Assembly (NCBI RefSeq): GCF_900142845.1
Contig: NZ_FSRU01000002.1
Location: 1,798,001 to 1,862,000 of the forward strand
DNA: 64,000 bases
Direction: 5' to 3'
From: Paraburkholderia phenazinium
Lineage (GTDB): Bacteria; Pseudomonadota; Gammaproteobacteria; Burkholderiales; Burkholderiaceae
In this document: in pieces, positions 1 through 9,294 of the stretch
Layout: each line of letters opens with the position of its first letter
Numbering within the stretch: the stretch's first letter is position 1
Notes under the pieces: generated by a model
The model's input: only the letters and a program-made list of their open reading frames with translations
The model's database searches: none
What the model was told of the DNA's origin: nothing
Made by a program: the position numbers and the translations under genes

Positions 1-378
1 CAGCGGCACGCCGAGACGCTGCGCCTGAGCGTCGAACAAGGCCGTTTCGACGGCGGATTTGGCGAAACGGTTGCCCTGAAACAGCGACCGCAGCATCGCC
101 ATGGCGACGCCCGGGCGGGTCGCGTCGAGCCCTTCGAGCAAGGGCGCGAAGTAGGTGTCGATGTTGACCTTGATACTTTCCGGGCTTTCTTCGCCGTACG
201 CGAGGCCGCCAATGGTGGTGCCCTCGCCCACGCCGGTCACGCCGTCGGCGCAGCGAATGCGCACCAGCACGAGCGTCTGGCAATGCATGGTGGCGACCGA
301 AAGCCGATGCGGACGGATCGTCGGTACGTCGACCAGGATCGTCTCCACACGCTCGATCTTCACGGGTGTTGCTATCAT
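1..378 (-). CDS. catB: Muconate cycloisomerase CatB, N-terminal part (cut by window edge)
   Basis: The gene reads leftwards off the window, so only about 126 N-terminal residues are visible. The start is an ATG at 378-376, with GAGGAG about 8 nt upstream. The visible protein begins MIATPVKIERVETILVDVPT and continues with GEGTTIGGLAYGEESPE, which is the N-terminal capping domain of muconate-lactonizing enzymes in the enolase superfamily. The enzyme converts cis,cis-muconate to muconolactone in the beta-ketoadipate pathway, in the cytoplasm. It is divergent from a LysR gene (catR), the usual cat arrangement. Catalytic residues lie outside the window, so a chloromuconate cycloisomerase is not strictly excluded, but the N-terminus and context favour CatB. 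Confidence 0.85.
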   Translation of the reverse strand, partial: MIATPVKIERVETILVDVPTIRPHRLSVATMHCQTLVLVRIRCADGVTGVGEGTTIGGLAYGEESPESIKVNIDTYFAPLLEGLDATRPGVAMAMLRSLFQGNRFAKSAVETALFDAQAQRLGVPL

Positions 379-463
379 TCGTTGCGCTCCTCAACTGCTT
401 TTCCGAGGCCTCCATCTTAGGAACAAAGCCGCGAAGCAGTCCAACACCCATTCCGACTACTTC

Positions 464-480
464 CATACCTTAGAGGTATG
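464..480. promoter_or_regulatory. LysR-type operator between catB and catR
   Basis: A perfect 7-bp inverted repeat, CATACCT-TAG-AGGTATG, contains the LysR signature T-N11-A (T466 to A478). It ends two bases before the catR start codon and lies about 85 bp upstream of catB. This fits a CatR recognition site used for both autorepression and catB activation. The dyad is seen directly; its role is inferred. Confidence 0.7.
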
Positions 481-481
481 C

Positions 482-1369
482 ATGGAACTTCGCCAACTCC
501 GCTACTTCATCGCCGTCGCGGAAGAGATGAACATCACGCGCGCCGCCGATCGCCTGCATATGACCCAGCCGCCGCTCAGCCGGCAGATCCAGCAGATCGA
601 GGAACGCGTCGGGCTCGCGCTGTTCGAGCGCGGCTCGCGGCCGTTGCGGCTGACCGAAGCGGGCCGCATCTTCTACACGCAGGCGAAGCGCCTGATCGGC
701 GAGGCCGACGAACTCGCGCCACTCACGCGGCGCTTGGCGCAACTGGCCGAGCGGATTGTGATCGGCTTCGTGCCGTCGACGCTGTATGGCGCGCTGCCCG
801 CCGTCATTCGCGCATTTCGCGAAGCAGCGCCGCAGATCGAACTGTCGCTGATCGAAATGTTCACCATCGAACAGTTAGGGGCGCTTAAAGGCGGACGTAT
901 CGATGTGGGCTTCGGGCGTCTGCGTTTCGATGACGCGCAACTGGCGCGTGAGGTGCTCGTCGAAGAAAAGATGATTGCCGCGCTGCCGCAAGATCATCCG
1001 TTAGCGCGGCAGAAGAAGCCGCTGACGCTGGCTGCGCTCGCGCAGGAAACCTTGATCATTTATCCAAGCACGCCGCGGCCGAGCTATGCCGACCAGCAAC
1101 TCTCGGCAATGCACGATCATGCGCTGGAGCCGAAGGCGATTCATGAAGTGCGGGAATTGCAGACCGCGTTGGGGCTCGTCGCGGCGCAAGTGGGAGTGTG
1201 TCTGGTGCCGGAGAGTGTGGAGGGGCTGCGGGCGCATGGGGTGGTGTATCGGGCGATTCCGGCGGCGAATGCGGTGTCGCCCATTATCATGAGCCGGCGC
1301 TTGCAGGACGAGTCGCCGGCTACGACGTTGATGTGTTCGTTGGCGCGCGAACTGTTCCGGGGTGGCTGA
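482..1369 (+). CDS. catR: LysR-type regulator CatR
   Basis: The protein has 295 residues starting MELRQLRYFIAVAEEMNIT. The N-terminal winged HTH covers residues 1-60 (AADRLHMTQPPLSRQIQQIE), followed by a periplasmic-binding-protein-like effector domain from about residue 90 to the end. CatR/BenM/CbnR-type regulators respond to cis,cis-muconate and activate catechol ortho-cleavage genes. The start at 482 was chosen because it is the canonical LysR N-terminus and follows the operator directly; the upstream in-frame extension would run through the operator. It is divergent from catB. Confidence 0.85.
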   Translation: MELRQLRYFIAVAEEMNITRAADRLHMTQPPLSRQIQQIEERVGLALFERGSRPLRLTEAGRIFYTQAKRLIGEADELAPLTRRLAQLAERIVIGFVPSTLYGALPAVIRAFREAAPQIELSLIEMFTIEQLGALKGGRIDVGFGRLRFDDAQLAREVLVEEKMIAALPQDHPLARQKKPLTLAALAQETLIIYPSTPRPSYADQQLSAMHDHALEPKAIHEVRELQTALGLVAAQVGVCLVPESVEGLRAHGVVYRAIPAANAVSPIIMSRRLQDESPATTLMCSLARELFRGG

Positions 1370-1454
1370 AGCCACTGCGGCGGCATGGCATCGCTGACTG
1401 CGTCGCCGTCAGCGATGCCATGAACCCCCGGCGCGCCCGCGCTCGCTTACGGGC

Positions 1455-2576
1455 CTAGAAGCGCTTGCGGATACCAATGCGCAGCGCCACCTGATTCGGC
1501 GAACTCGAGGGTTCGAGCACCGGCGCGAGATCGGCGACAGCACCGCCTGCGGCGTGCATGTAGGTTGCGGATGCATAGACGTCGGTGGTCTTGGAAAGCA
1601 GGTAGTCGGCGCTTGCATCGACCTCGTGGTACCGCGGTTCCTGCCCGGTCGCCGAGACACTCCCTTCGGTATAGCTGTACGCGGCGCCCAGTTGCAGCGC
1701 CGGCGTCACCATGTAACTGGCCACGACCTCGCCGATATTGAACGTCACGTGTCCGTCGATCTTCGCGCCCAGCGTAGGGTCGAGTCCGCCGAACTGCGTA
1801 TGCGTCCAGTCGGCGCTGATCTTTGCCGCACCGAACGTGTACGCCGCGGCGAGACCCAGCACCTTGTAGCTGCTGGCAGCGAGACCATAGTTGCCGTCGA
1901 CGGTATTGGTGGACGTCCACACGCCTTCCGTGACGGCGGTAGCCGGATGGTCGATCGAGGTATAGGCGCCCACCAGTTGCAGGCTGCCGTTCACGTATTG
2001 AAGCGCAAAGGATTTCGCGCTGTCCTGAGCAAACTCACCCGCCACGCCACCGAAGCTATAAGTGGCGACTCCCGTCAGGCCCGCGATGGTCGGGGACACG
2101 TACTTGACCGCGTTGTTGAGGTGAAAGTCGATGCCGTTGTTGTCCAGGTCGCCGGGGTGCGGAAACAGGATGCCGCCAGGCAAGACGCCATTCGCCGATA
2201 GCGCGCCGATATAGTCGCCCACTTCTTCGCCCTGCCGCCCCAGGGTGACCGTGCCATAGCGGTTGTTGGACAGGCCCACATAGGCCAGCCGGCCGAACTC
2301 CCGGCCGCCCTGGCTGAACGCACCCGTATTGACGTTGAAGCCGTTTTCGAGGCGGAAGATCGTCGTCGTACCGCCGCCAAGATCCTCCACGCCCTTCAGC
2401 CCCCAGCGATTGCCCTGCGAAATGCTGCTTTGCATCTGCAACGCACTTTTGCCGCCCTGATTGCTGGACCAGGTCAACCCATCGTCGATGATGCCGTAGA
2501 TCGTCACGCTGCTCTGAGCCCGGGCCCCAGCGCTAAAGAACGAGATTCCAACCAAAGCGACGAGCAGCTTCTTCAC
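1455..2576 (-). CDS. Gram-negative general porin (Burkholderia OpcP/Omp38 type)
   Basis: A 373-residue outer-membrane beta-barrel porin. A signal peptide (MKKLLVALVGISFFSAGARA, cleavage near residue 21) precedes SSVTIYG. The barrel motifs EDLGGGTTTIFRLE and GREFGRLAYVGLSN..GTVTLGRQ are diagnostic of the betaproteobacterial porin family, and the protein ends GIRKRF with the terminal Phe required for outer-membrane insertion. The start codon is GTG with AGGA about 6-7 nt upstream. It may admit aromatic or indolic acids for the neighbouring catabolic genes, but family membership alone does not show selectivity. It is transcribed away from the iac cluster. Confidence 0.88.
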   Translation of the reverse strand: MKKLLVALVGISFFSAGARAQSSVTIYGIIDDGLTWSSNQGGKSALQMQSSISQGNRWGLKGVEDLGGGTTTIFRLENGFNVNTGAFSQGGREFGRLAYVGLSNNRYGTVTLGRQGEEVGDYIGALSANGVLPGGILFPHPGDLDNNGIDFHLNNAVKYVSPTIAGLTGVATYSFGGVAGEFAQDSAKSFALQYVNGSLQLVGAYTSIDHPATAVTEGVWTSTNTVDGNYGLAASSYKVLGLAAAYTFGAAKISADWTHTQFGGLDPTLGAKIDGHVTFNIGEVVASYMVTPALQLGAAYSYTEGSVSATGQEPRYHEVDASADYLLSKTTDVYASATYMHAAGGAVADLAPVLEPSSSPNQVALRIGIRKRF

Positions 2577-2730
2577 AATGTTTCCTTATGGGGAGATTTA
2601 TCCGGATTTAATTTGTATAACGAATCAATCTGCAACGGGACGACACGTCGGCATGGCGAAGCCCTGCCCCGTGAAGCGAAATTTAAGTGGGCAGATTCAC
2701 GGCATCAAATCAGCCAAAAACAGCGTGTCA

Positions 2731-2747
2731 AATAAGCGTGGCTTATT
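2731..2747. promoter_or_regulatory. LysR-like dyad upstream of the first iac operon
   Basis: A perfect 7-bp inverted repeat, AATAAGC-GTG-GCTTATT, contains T-N11-A (T2733 to A2745). It sits in the 359-bp gap between the divergent porin and MHS permease genes, about 190 bp before the permease start. It is a candidate operator for one of the cluster's LysR regulators. Nothing else convincing was seen in this gap apart from the promoter noted next. Confidence 0.5.
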
Positions 2748-2818
2748 CGTGGCGCTGTTCGCCAGGTGCCGGGGCACCGACATGAAGCCCGTTCATAGCG
2801 TTCATTTTTGTCCTGAAT

Positions 2819-2847
2819 TTGACCGGCCTTTTCGCCGCGCCTATCGT
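2819..2847 (+). promoter_or_regulatory. Candidate promoter of the MHS-iacA-iacG operon
   Basis: TTGACC at 2819-2824 is followed, after 17 bp, by TATCGT at 2842-2847. The layout matches sigma70 and resembles the TTGAC elements found before the second permease and before iacC. The core TTTGAC is shared by all three upstream regions. Confidence 0.4.
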
Positions 2848-2935
2848 TCGACCATGTTTTCCCGACGTGTCTTCTCTCCCTGCCGACCCCGGTCTCCGGC
2901 AAGCAGGAACTCCAACTTCGTGTGTGCCCAAAGCC

Positions 2936-4288
2936 ATGAACCCCGACGCGACAGTGACGCTTGCTTCCCCCTCTCAGGCTCGTCCCATCAGTGCCGTACG
3001 TCGTGCCGTCACGACTGCCGTGCTGGGCCAGGTGCTCGAATGGTATGACTTCTTTTTGTACGGCACGGCCGCGGCGCTGGTGTTTGGCCACCTGTTCTTC
3101 CCGGTCGGAAACGATCCATTGACGGGCACGATTGCGGCATTCGGCGGCTTTACGGTGGGCTTCATCGCCCGTCCGATCGGCGGCGTGCTGTGCGGCCACA
3201 TCGGCGACCGCTACGGACGCAAGACGGTCATGATGCTGACCTTGCTGACCATGGGAACGGCGACGGTCGGCATGGGCCTGCTGCCCACCTACCAGCAGAT
3301 CGGTATTGCGGCTCCGGTGCTGCTCGTCCTGCTGCGCATCCTTCAGGGTCTCGCGGCAGGCGGCGAATGGAGCGGCAGCATCCTGCTGATTCACGAGAGC
3401 GCACCGGCGTCGAAGCGCGGTGCACTCGCCGCCTGGAGCCCTGGCGGCGCAGCGTTTGGTTTCGTCCTGTCGACGCTCGCGTTCCTGCTCGCCAAGCACT
3501 TGTCTCCCGACGACTTTCAGAGCTGGGGCTGGCGCGTGCCGTTTCTGTGCAGCGCGGTGCTCGTCGCACTCGGACTGTGGATGCGCCGCTCCGTCGAGGA
3601 AAGCGCCGAGTTCGCCGAAGTCAAGGCAGCCGGTCGACCCAGCCGTCTTCCGATTGTGGAGGTCCTGCGCCGTTGTCCGCGCCAGGTGCTGACGGTGTTC
3701 GGCCTGCGCTTCGGCGAGGGCGCGGCGTCGTATCTCTTCTTCGCCTTCTCGATTGTCTACGGCCAGTTCATCGGCCTCAAATCGTCGTGGCTCCTCGGCG
3801 GACTGACGGTCTCCATGCTGCTGATGATTCCGGTCGCACTATTCACAGGACACCTGACCGACAAGGTCGGCCGCAAGCCCGTTTATCTGGTTGGTTCCAT
3901 TGCGATCGTCCTGGTCGCTTACCCCTACTTCGTGTTGCTGAGCTCAGGCGATTTCGTGAAGGTGATGGCCGCGCTCATTCTCGCCAATAGCGTCACGCTC
4001 GGCATACTCGAAGGCGCTCAACCGGCCTTTATCAGCGAACTGTTGCCGGTTCATCTGCGCTTCTCCGGACTCGGCATTGGACGCGAGATTTCATCGGTGC
4101 TCGGCGGCGGCCTGTCGCCGATGATCGCCACCGCCCTGCTCGCGCATTACCGCAGTGCGACGCCCATCGCCCTCTACCTCGGCGTGCTGGGCCTGATTAC
4201 GGTTCTGGCCACCTGCCTCGCACCTGAGACGTTCCCCAAAGCGCTCAGGCTGCAAGCCCGGCAAAGTGCCCAGAACACCGGTCAATGA
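2936..4288 (+). CDS. MHS-family metabolite:H+ symporter
   Basis: A 450-residue, 12-helix MFS permease of the metabolite:H+ symporter (ShiA/ProP/PcaT-like) family. Motifs are EWYDFFLYGTAAALVFGHLF in helix 1, the loop motif GHIGDRYGRK between helices 2 and 3, and GLAAGGEWSG in helix 4. Such permeases import organic acids. At the head of an operon with iacA and iacG it is probably an indole-3-acetate or related aromatic-acid importer (inference). The start was set at MNPDATVTLAS; the longer in-frame extension runs into the promoter region. It is clearly paralogous to the permease at 7923-9239. Confidence 0.82.
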   Translation: MNPDATVTLASPSQARPISAVRRAVTTAVLGQVLEWYDFFLYGTAAALVFGHLFFPVGNDPLTGTIAAFGGFTVGFIARPIGGVLCGHIGDRYGRKTVMMLTLLTMGTATVGMGLLPTYQQIGIAAPVLLVLLRILQGLAAGGEWSGSILLIHESAPASKRGALAAWSPGGAAFGFVLSTLAFLLAKHLSPDDFQSWGWRVPFLCSAVLVALGLWMRRSVEESAEFAEVKAAGRPSRLPIVEVLRRCPRQVLTVFGLRFGEGAASYLFFAFSIVYGQFIGLKSSWLLGGLTVSMLLMIPVALFTGHLTDKVGRKPVYLVGSIAIVLVAYPYFVLLSSGDFVKVMAALILANSVTLGILEGAQPAFISELLPVHLRFSGLGIGREISSVLGGGLSPMIATALLAHYRSATPIALYLGVLGLITVLATCLAPETFPKALRLQARQSAQNTGQ

Positions 4289-4347
4289 CTTCGCGCCGGC
4301 CATCAGCAGCGCTTCAATCGTTTCGTCAATCCATCAAGGTATCGAGT

Positions 4348-5565
4348 ATGCAAAGCCTCCAAAGCGCAAGCGCTTCAACCTATGCCTACCAGGCTCAGCC
4401 GGACGGTCCGGGCAGCGACTATCCCGAGTACTCCGGTCCGATCAGCCTGGAGATCCTGCTCGAGGAGATCGAGCGCCGCCGGGACGAATTCGATCAGTTG
4501 TCCCACATTCCGCGCGACATGGTCGCAAAGATGAAACGTGCGGGCATCTTCCGCGCGAGTACGCCGCGCCGCTTCGGCGGCGACGCGCTGCCCCCGCCGC
4601 GTTTTCTGGAAATGCTGGAACGCATTGCGATCGCCGACGGATCGACTGCATGGGTAGCGGCGTTCGGTTCGGCCAATACCTACCTCGCCTCGCTGCCGCT
4701 CGAGACGCAGGCGCACATCTATGCGGCTGGGCCGGACCAGGTCTTCGCCGGCGGCCTCTATCCGCTTCAGAAGGCCGCCCAGGTTGCGGACGGCTTCATG
4801 GTTAGCGGGCAATGGCGTTTCGCCAGCGGCTGCAAGGGCGCGGACTGGATCGGGGTGGGCATCGGCGGCGTGCCGGCCAATCCGGGCGAAGCGGGTGCCG
4901 GAAAACCGTTCACGGCGGTCTTCCCGGCAAGCGAGGTGGAGATTGTCGAAAACTGGAACGTGGTCGGCATGCAAGGCACCGGTAGCCACGATCTGCGTCT
5001 GCAGAACAAATTCGTCGACGCGCAATGGACCTTCGTGCGCGGCGGCGCGGCACTGGTCGACGAGCCGCTCTATCGCTACCCCGCCGTTGCGTATCAGGCT
5101 CAGGTGCACGCTGCGGTCAACGTCGGACTGGCACGCGCCGCGCTCGATCTGCTCGCGCAGATGTCCGGCGTCACCCATACCACCACCGGCGCGCCGCGTC
5201 TCGCGGACCGTGCGTATTACCGCTCGGGTCTCGCGAAGGCAGAAGCAAACTGGCGCAGCGCGCGGGCGTTCTTCTTCGAGTCCGCGGAAGCCGCATGGGA
5301 CACGATCCTGGCCGGCGATCCCGTGACGCCGGCCCAGGCGAACATCTTGCGGCTCAGCGCGACGCATGCGGCGCAGGTTGGCGCGGATGTTGTGATGCAG
5401 GCTTATCAGATGGCCGGTGTGGCGGCGATCTACCGCGAGAACCGTCTGCAACGGCTGGTGCGCGATTCGATCGTGGTGACCCAGCACGCGTTTCTCGGCG
5501 AAGGTACTTACGATGCATCCGGCGCCCTGTTCGTCGGCATCCCGCCCGTCACGCCCTATCCGTGA
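4348..5565 (+). CDS. iacA: IacA-like flavin-dependent indole-acetate monooxygenase
   Basis: A 405-residue protein of the acyl-CoA-dehydrogenase-fold, two-component flavin monooxygenase group (related to HpaH C2 and HsaA). It begins the fold at ISLEILLEEIERRRDEFD, with the flavin and substrate region around GDALPPPRFLEMLERIAIADGS and RFASGCKGADW, and ends in the four-helix bundle. The next gene encodes a flavin reductase, the expected partner. With Rieske, SnoaL-like, amidase and SDR genes nearby, the best assignment is IacA, which performs the first oxidation of indole-3-acetate. The start at 4348 (MQSLQSASAS) was chosen over an upstream extension overlapping the permease. Confidence 0.78.
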   Translation: MQSLQSASASTYAYQAQPDGPGSDYPEYSGPISLEILLEEIERRRDEFDQLSHIPRDMVAKMKRAGIFRASTPRRFGGDALPPPRFLEMLERIAIADGSTAWVAAFGSANTYLASLPLETQAHIYAAGPDQVFAGGLYPLQKAAQVADGFMVSGQWRFASGCKGADWIGVGIGGVPANPGEAGAGKPFTAVFPASEVEIVENWNVVGMQGTGSHDLRLQNKFVDAQWTFVRGGAALVDEPLYRYPAVAYQAQVHAAVNVGLARAALDLLAQMSGVTHTTTGAPRLADRAYYRSGLAKAEANWRSARAFFFESAEAAWDTILAGDPVTPAQANILRLSATHAAQVGADVVMQAYQMAGVAAIYRENRLQRLVRDSIVVTQHAFLGEGTYDASGALFVGIPPVTPYP

Positions 5566-5597
5566 TGCCAACCCTAAGTACGACTGAGGAGGACGCT

Positions 5598-6134
5598 ATG
5601 ACGAACGACGACACCCGGCGGCAGTTCCGCGAGGCGATGGCGTATCTGCCGGCAGCCGTCAACATCGTCACGACGGACGGCCCACATGGACGCTGCGGGA
5701 TCACGGCCAGCGCGGTCTGTTCGGTGACCGACTCGCCGCCGACCATGCTGGTGTGCATCAACCAGACCAGTTACGTGCACGATCTGCTGCATCAAAACCG
5801 CAGTGTCTGCATCAACGTGCTGGCCGCGGAATGCCAGGATCTTGCGCGCACGTTTGCCGGCATGACGGGCTGCTCGATGGACGAACGCTTCGATCATTGC
5901 GGATGGGCGACCGGTTCGTCGTCCGTGCCCGTGCTGTCGGATGCGATCGCGAGGCTCGAAGGGCTCGTTGTCGACAGCAAGACCGTGGGCTCGCACTCGG
6001 TTCTGTTCGTACGCATCGAGCACATTTCGCTGCGCGCGGACGGCGATGGTCTGATCTACTTTGGACGGCAGTTCCACCGGCTTGAGCGACCCGCTACGGC
6101 GACGCCTTCGGTCAGTGCCGGCGCGGCGAGATAA
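5598..6134 (+). CDS. iacG: IacG-like NAD(P)H:flavin reductase
   Basis: A 178-residue flavin reductase-like domain protein (HpaC family, FMN-binding split barrel). Motifs include FREAMAYLPAAVNIVTTDGP, GITASAVCSVTDSPPTMLVC and FAGMTGCSMDERF. It supplies reduced flavin to the monooxygenase encoded 32 bp upstream. A strong ribosome site (GAGGAGG) lies about 6 nt before the ATG. Its position directly after iacA supports IacG. Confidence 0.82.
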   Translation: MTNDDTRRQFREAMAYLPAAVNIVTTDGPHGRCGITASAVCSVTDSPPTMLVCINQTSYVHDLLHQNRSVCINVLAAECQDLARTFAGMTGCSMDERFDHCGWATGSSSVPVLSDAIARLEGLVVDSKTVGSHSVLFVRIEHISLRADGDGLIYFGRQFHRLERPATATPSVSAGAAR

Positions 6135-6136
6135 GC

Positions 6137-6871
6137 ATGGACGTATGTCTCTTTCTGATGGGCAACGCCTGCGACGCGCCTCATACCATCCCCCCGTTCG
6201 ATGCCGCGTCCCTGCATGCGGCGTCCCTGGCGGTGGAAGGTCTGCGGCGCCTCGTGATTCATTGCCCGGTACAAGCCGCGCACGGCGATCCTCTGCTGAG
6301 CGCGCCCGCACAGTATCCGCACTGCGTCCTCCAATGGTATTTCGACGACCTGGGCCAACTCGAAGCGGCGCTCGAACGCGACGGCCGCATCCAGGCCGCG
6401 CTCGACATCTCAGGCGCGGCGGGCTGCGATCAGCACCTGTTTGCCCAGCAGGTGATGGCGGTGCGAAAATTCGCTACGCCGGATGCCGGCGTCTCACAAG
6501 CAGCCATCGAGCGATGCACCTATCTCGTCAGCTACGAAGGCGAAGCCGCCGACCTCAACGCCTGGCTCACGCATTACCTCACGCACCATCCGCCGCTCAT
6601 GGCCGAGCTTCCGGGCATACGCGAGCTGGAAATCTACACGCGGGTCGATTACCGCACGGGCCTCGCCTTGCCACGCGCCACCGCGATGCAGCGAAACAAG
6701 GTGGTGTTCGACGATCCGCTCGCGCTGTCGGCCGCCCTGGCCTCACCGGTTCGCGCCCGGATGAGAGGCGATTTCGAGCGCTTTCCGCCGTATAGCGGCA
6801 GTACCCCGCATTACCCGATGCGCAGCATTTACGGTAATCTGCGCAAGGAGCCAAGCGATCGAAGGTCATGA
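6137..6871 (+). CDS. EthD-like dimeric alpha-beta barrel protein
   Basis: A 244-residue protein starting 2 nt after iacG and overlapping the next gene by ATGA, so it belongs to the operon. Two halves look related: each has a central segment with a Tyr/His/Trp-rich strand (QYPHCVLQWYF, ERCTYLVSYEGEA), and the second half has GIRELEIYTRVDY, as in EthD/dimeric alpha-beta-barrel (ferredoxin-like) proteins. A canonical iac counterpart was not recognised. A role in handling an intermediate is inferred from position only. Confidence 0.5.
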   Translation: MDVCLFLMGNACDAPHTIPPFDAASLHAASLAVEGLRRLVIHCPVQAAHGDPLLSAPAQYPHCVLQWYFDDLGQLEAALERDGRIQAALDISGAAGCDQHLFAQQVMAVRKFATPDAGVSQAAIERCTYLVSYEGEAADLNAWLTHYLTHHPPLMAELPGIRELEIYTRVDYRTGLALPRATAMQRNKVVFDDPLALSAALASPVRARMRGDFERFPPYSGSTPHYPMRSIYGNLRKEPSDRRS

Positions 6872-7788
6872 CCAAGTCAACCCCGGGCGTTACCGATCTG
6901 AATCTGCTGCGTGTGTTCATGGCCATCTGGGATCTGCGCAGTTTGACCGCTGCGGGAGACCGTCTGGACCTGACGCAATCGGCGGTCAGCCATGCGCTGC
7001 GCAGACTGCGCACGCTGTTCGACGATCCGTTGTTCGTACGAACGCCCGCGGGCATGGTCCCGACCGACGCGGCAGTCCGCCTGTATCCGCCGCTCACCCA
7101 GGCGTTCGGCATCATCAACGTCGCGGTGCAGCAACTCGCCCGGTTCGACCCCGCGACGGCCGAGCGGGTCTTTCGCGTGTCGATGTCCGACATGTCCGAG
7201 TTTTATTTCCTGCCGCCGATCCTCGCCATGCTCGAGAACACGGCGCGTGGCATCCGCATCGAAGTCACCAACTTCCCGGTCGAATCGGTGACCGCTGCGA
7301 TGCGCAGCGGCAAGGTCGATCTGGCGCTAGGTTATGTCCCGGGTCTCGATCCCGGCTGCGTCAGCAAGACGCTGTTCGTCGACGAGCATGTCTGCGTCGT
7401 ACGGGCCGGCCACCCTCTGCGAACCCTGAAACCCACCAAAGAAGAGCTCGCCGGCCTGCGTTACGTGTACGCCAGTACCAACGCGACCGGGCACAGAATG
7501 GTGGAGCAATGGTTGGAGGAATTGAATCTCAAGCGTGACGTGGTGCTGCGCTTGCCGCATTTCGTGGTGGCGCCCGAAATTGTCCGCAACACCGATCTCG
7601 CAGTGATTTTCCCGCGCAGCATCGCGCAACGCTTCAACCAGAACGAGGCGTTCCGGATTCTGCCCTTGCCGTTCTCGCTGCCGCCCATCGAGATTCAGGT
7701 GCACTCGCATGCGCAGTTCTCCGCCGATCCGGGCATCGCATGGCTGCGCGACGCCATCTACGAGATGTTTCACCAGCCCGGTTTCTAG
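6868..7788 (+). CDS. LysR-type regulator within the iac operon
   Basis: A 306-residue LysR regulator. The HTH covers residues 8-66 (DLNLLRVFMAIWDLRSLTAAG, QSAVSHALRRLRTLFDDPLF), and the effector domain follows. The FDDPLFVRT motif places it in the NahR/NodD/PcpR-like branch that responds to aromatic acids. It overlaps the preceding gene by ATGA, suggesting it is co-transcribed with the genes it may control. It is paralogous to the LysR at 10304-11224, with the same NLLRVF and LRTLFDD motifs. Confidence 0.8.
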   Translation: MTKSTPGVTDLNLLRVFMAIWDLRSLTAAGDRLDLTQSAVSHALRRLRTLFDDPLFVRTPAGMVPTDAAVRLYPPLTQAFGIINVAVQQLARFDPATAERVFRVSMSDMSEFYFLPPILAMLENTARGIRIEVTNFPVESVTAAMRSGKVDLALGYVPGLDPGCVSKTLFVDEHVCVVRAGHPLRTLKPTKEELAGLRYVYASTNATGHRMVEQWLEELNLKRDVVLRLPHFVVAPEIVRNTDLAVIFPRSIAQRFNQNEAFRILPLPFSLPPIEIQVHSHAQFSADPGIAWLRDAIYEMFHQPGF

Positions 7789-7831
7789 AAATCATTTGTG
7801 GCACTGATAGGCCGCTCCATTTTCGGCGAAT

Positions 7832-7860
7832 TTGACGCAGCGAAACGGCGCGTCGACACT
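7832..7860 (+). promoter_or_regulatory. Promoter-like element before second MHS permease
   Basis: TTGACG (7832-7837), a 17-bp spacer and GACACT (7855-7860). The same pair with the same spacing (TTGACC-N17-GACACT) occurs upstream of the Rieske operon at 11276-11304. The -10 hexamer is poor for sigma70, so this may depend on an activator. Confidence 0.35.
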
Positions 7861-7922
7861 GCTTGCCATGCGGAGCCCTCTCGTCGAGGTCGCGCCGCCC
7901 GACTATTTCCTCACGAGCGAAC

Positions 7923-9239
7923 ATGGCATCCGTGCAACCATCGACCACCGCCATCGAGACTCCGGCGTTCAATAACAAAGCCCTCATCCGGATTGTCGTC
8001 GCATCCGTCGCGGGCAACGCTATGGAGTGGTACGACTTCTTCGTCTACGGAACGGCTGCGGCTCTCGTATTCGGTCAACTGTTCTTTCCCGCTCATGCCG
8101 ATCCGTTGATTGGCACGCTAGGCGCGTTCGCCGCCTTTGCCATCGGCTTTGTGGCCCGACCGCTCGGCGGCGTTGTGTTCGGCCACATTGGCGACCGCTA
8201 CGGCCGCAAGGCTTCGCTCGTCTGGACCCTGCTCATCATGGGCGTGGCGACCTTCGGGATCGGGCTCTTGCCGACCTATGGCCAGGCCGGACTCTGGTCG
8301 CCCGCGGCGCTCGTCGCACTGCGCCTGCTGCAAGGCGTGGCGTCCGGCGGCGAATGGGGTGGCGGCGTGCTGATGATCAGCGAGAACGCCCCGCCCGAAA
8401 AACGCGGCTATTACGCTGCGTGGAGTCAATTGGGCGTGGGCGGCGGCTTCGTTTTATCTTCCGGCGCCTTTCTCGCCGCGCAGGCGTTACCCCACGCGGC
8501 ATTCCTCGCCTGGGGCTGGCGCTTGCCGTTCCTCGCAAGCGTCCTGATCTTCGCGCTCGGCGTCTACATCCGCTACAACCTGCCGGAAAGCCGTGATTTC
8601 GAAAACGCCGAACATGCGGGCAAGACATCCCACATGCCGGTGCTTGAAGCAATCAAAAGGCATCCTAAGGAGATCCTGGTGGCGATGGGTCTGCGCGTGG
8701 CGGAAAACGGCGGCGCGTACATTTTCCTCGCGTTTTCGCTGGTGTACGGCAAGTTCGCCGGCATCGCCAGTTCGACCATGCTCACGGCCGTCATGCTGGC
8801 CATGGTCGTCGAAATGGCCGCGATGCTGGCATGGGGCAGGCTCTCAGATAAGCTCGGGCGCAAACCCGTGTATATGATCGGCGCCGTGTCGCTCATGGTG
8901 ATGGCGTTCCCATTTTTCTGGCTGCTGAACACGCATTCGACACCGCTGATCTACCTCGCTCTCGTACTCGGCACAGCGGTGTGCCATGGTGCGATGATCG
9001 GCACGCTCCCCGCCCTCGTCGGCGAACTGTTCAGCACGGAAGTGCGCTATTCCGGCGTTGCACTAGGGCATGAGGTGGCCTCGATATTTGCGGGCGGCAT
9101 GTCGCCGCTGATTGCCGTGGCGCTGCTTTCGCATTACCACGCGTACTGGCCCATCTCGCTCTTCCTCATGCTGCTCGGCCTGGTGACGGTCGTCACGCTG
9201 CGGTTCACGCACGAGACACGCACCCCGTCTTCATCGTAA
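7923..9239 (+). CDS. Second MHS-family metabolite:H+ symporter
   Basis: A 438-residue MHS permease, clearly paralogous to the protein at 2936-4288 (shared WYDFF.YGTAAALVFG, GHIGDRYGRK, ASGGEWGGG and GRLSDKLGRKPVY). It is likely an organic or aromatic acid importer. It lies 55 bp upstream of the reductase gene. The start at MASVQPSTTAIE was preferred over an upstream in-frame ATG at 7869. Two similar importers in one catabolic cluster suggest either different affinity or different substrates. Confidence 0.82.
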   Translation: MASVQPSTTAIETPAFNNKALIRIVVASVAGNAMEWYDFFVYGTAAALVFGQLFFPAHADPLIGTLGAFAAFAIGFVARPLGGVVFGHIGDRYGRKASLVWTLLIMGVATFGIGLLPTYGQAGLWSPAALVALRLLQGVASGGEWGGGVLMISENAPPEKRGYYAAWSQLGVGGGFVLSSGAFLAAQALPHAAFLAWGWRLPFLASVLIFALGVYIRYNLPESRDFENAEHAGKTSHMPVLEAIKRHPKEILVAMGLRVAENGGAYIFLAFSLVYGKFAGIASSTMLTAVMLAMVVEMAAMLAWGRLSDKLGRKPVYMIGAVSLMVMAFPFFWLLNTHSTPLIYLALVLGTAVCHGAMIGTLPALVGELFSTEVRYSGVALGHEVASIFAGGMSPLIAVALLSHYHAYWPISLFLMLLGLVTVVTLRFTHETRTPSSS

Positions 9240-9294
9240 CCCGTGGCGCCGCGGTTCGCTGTTTGCTTTTCGTCACACCCTATCGATCGTCAAC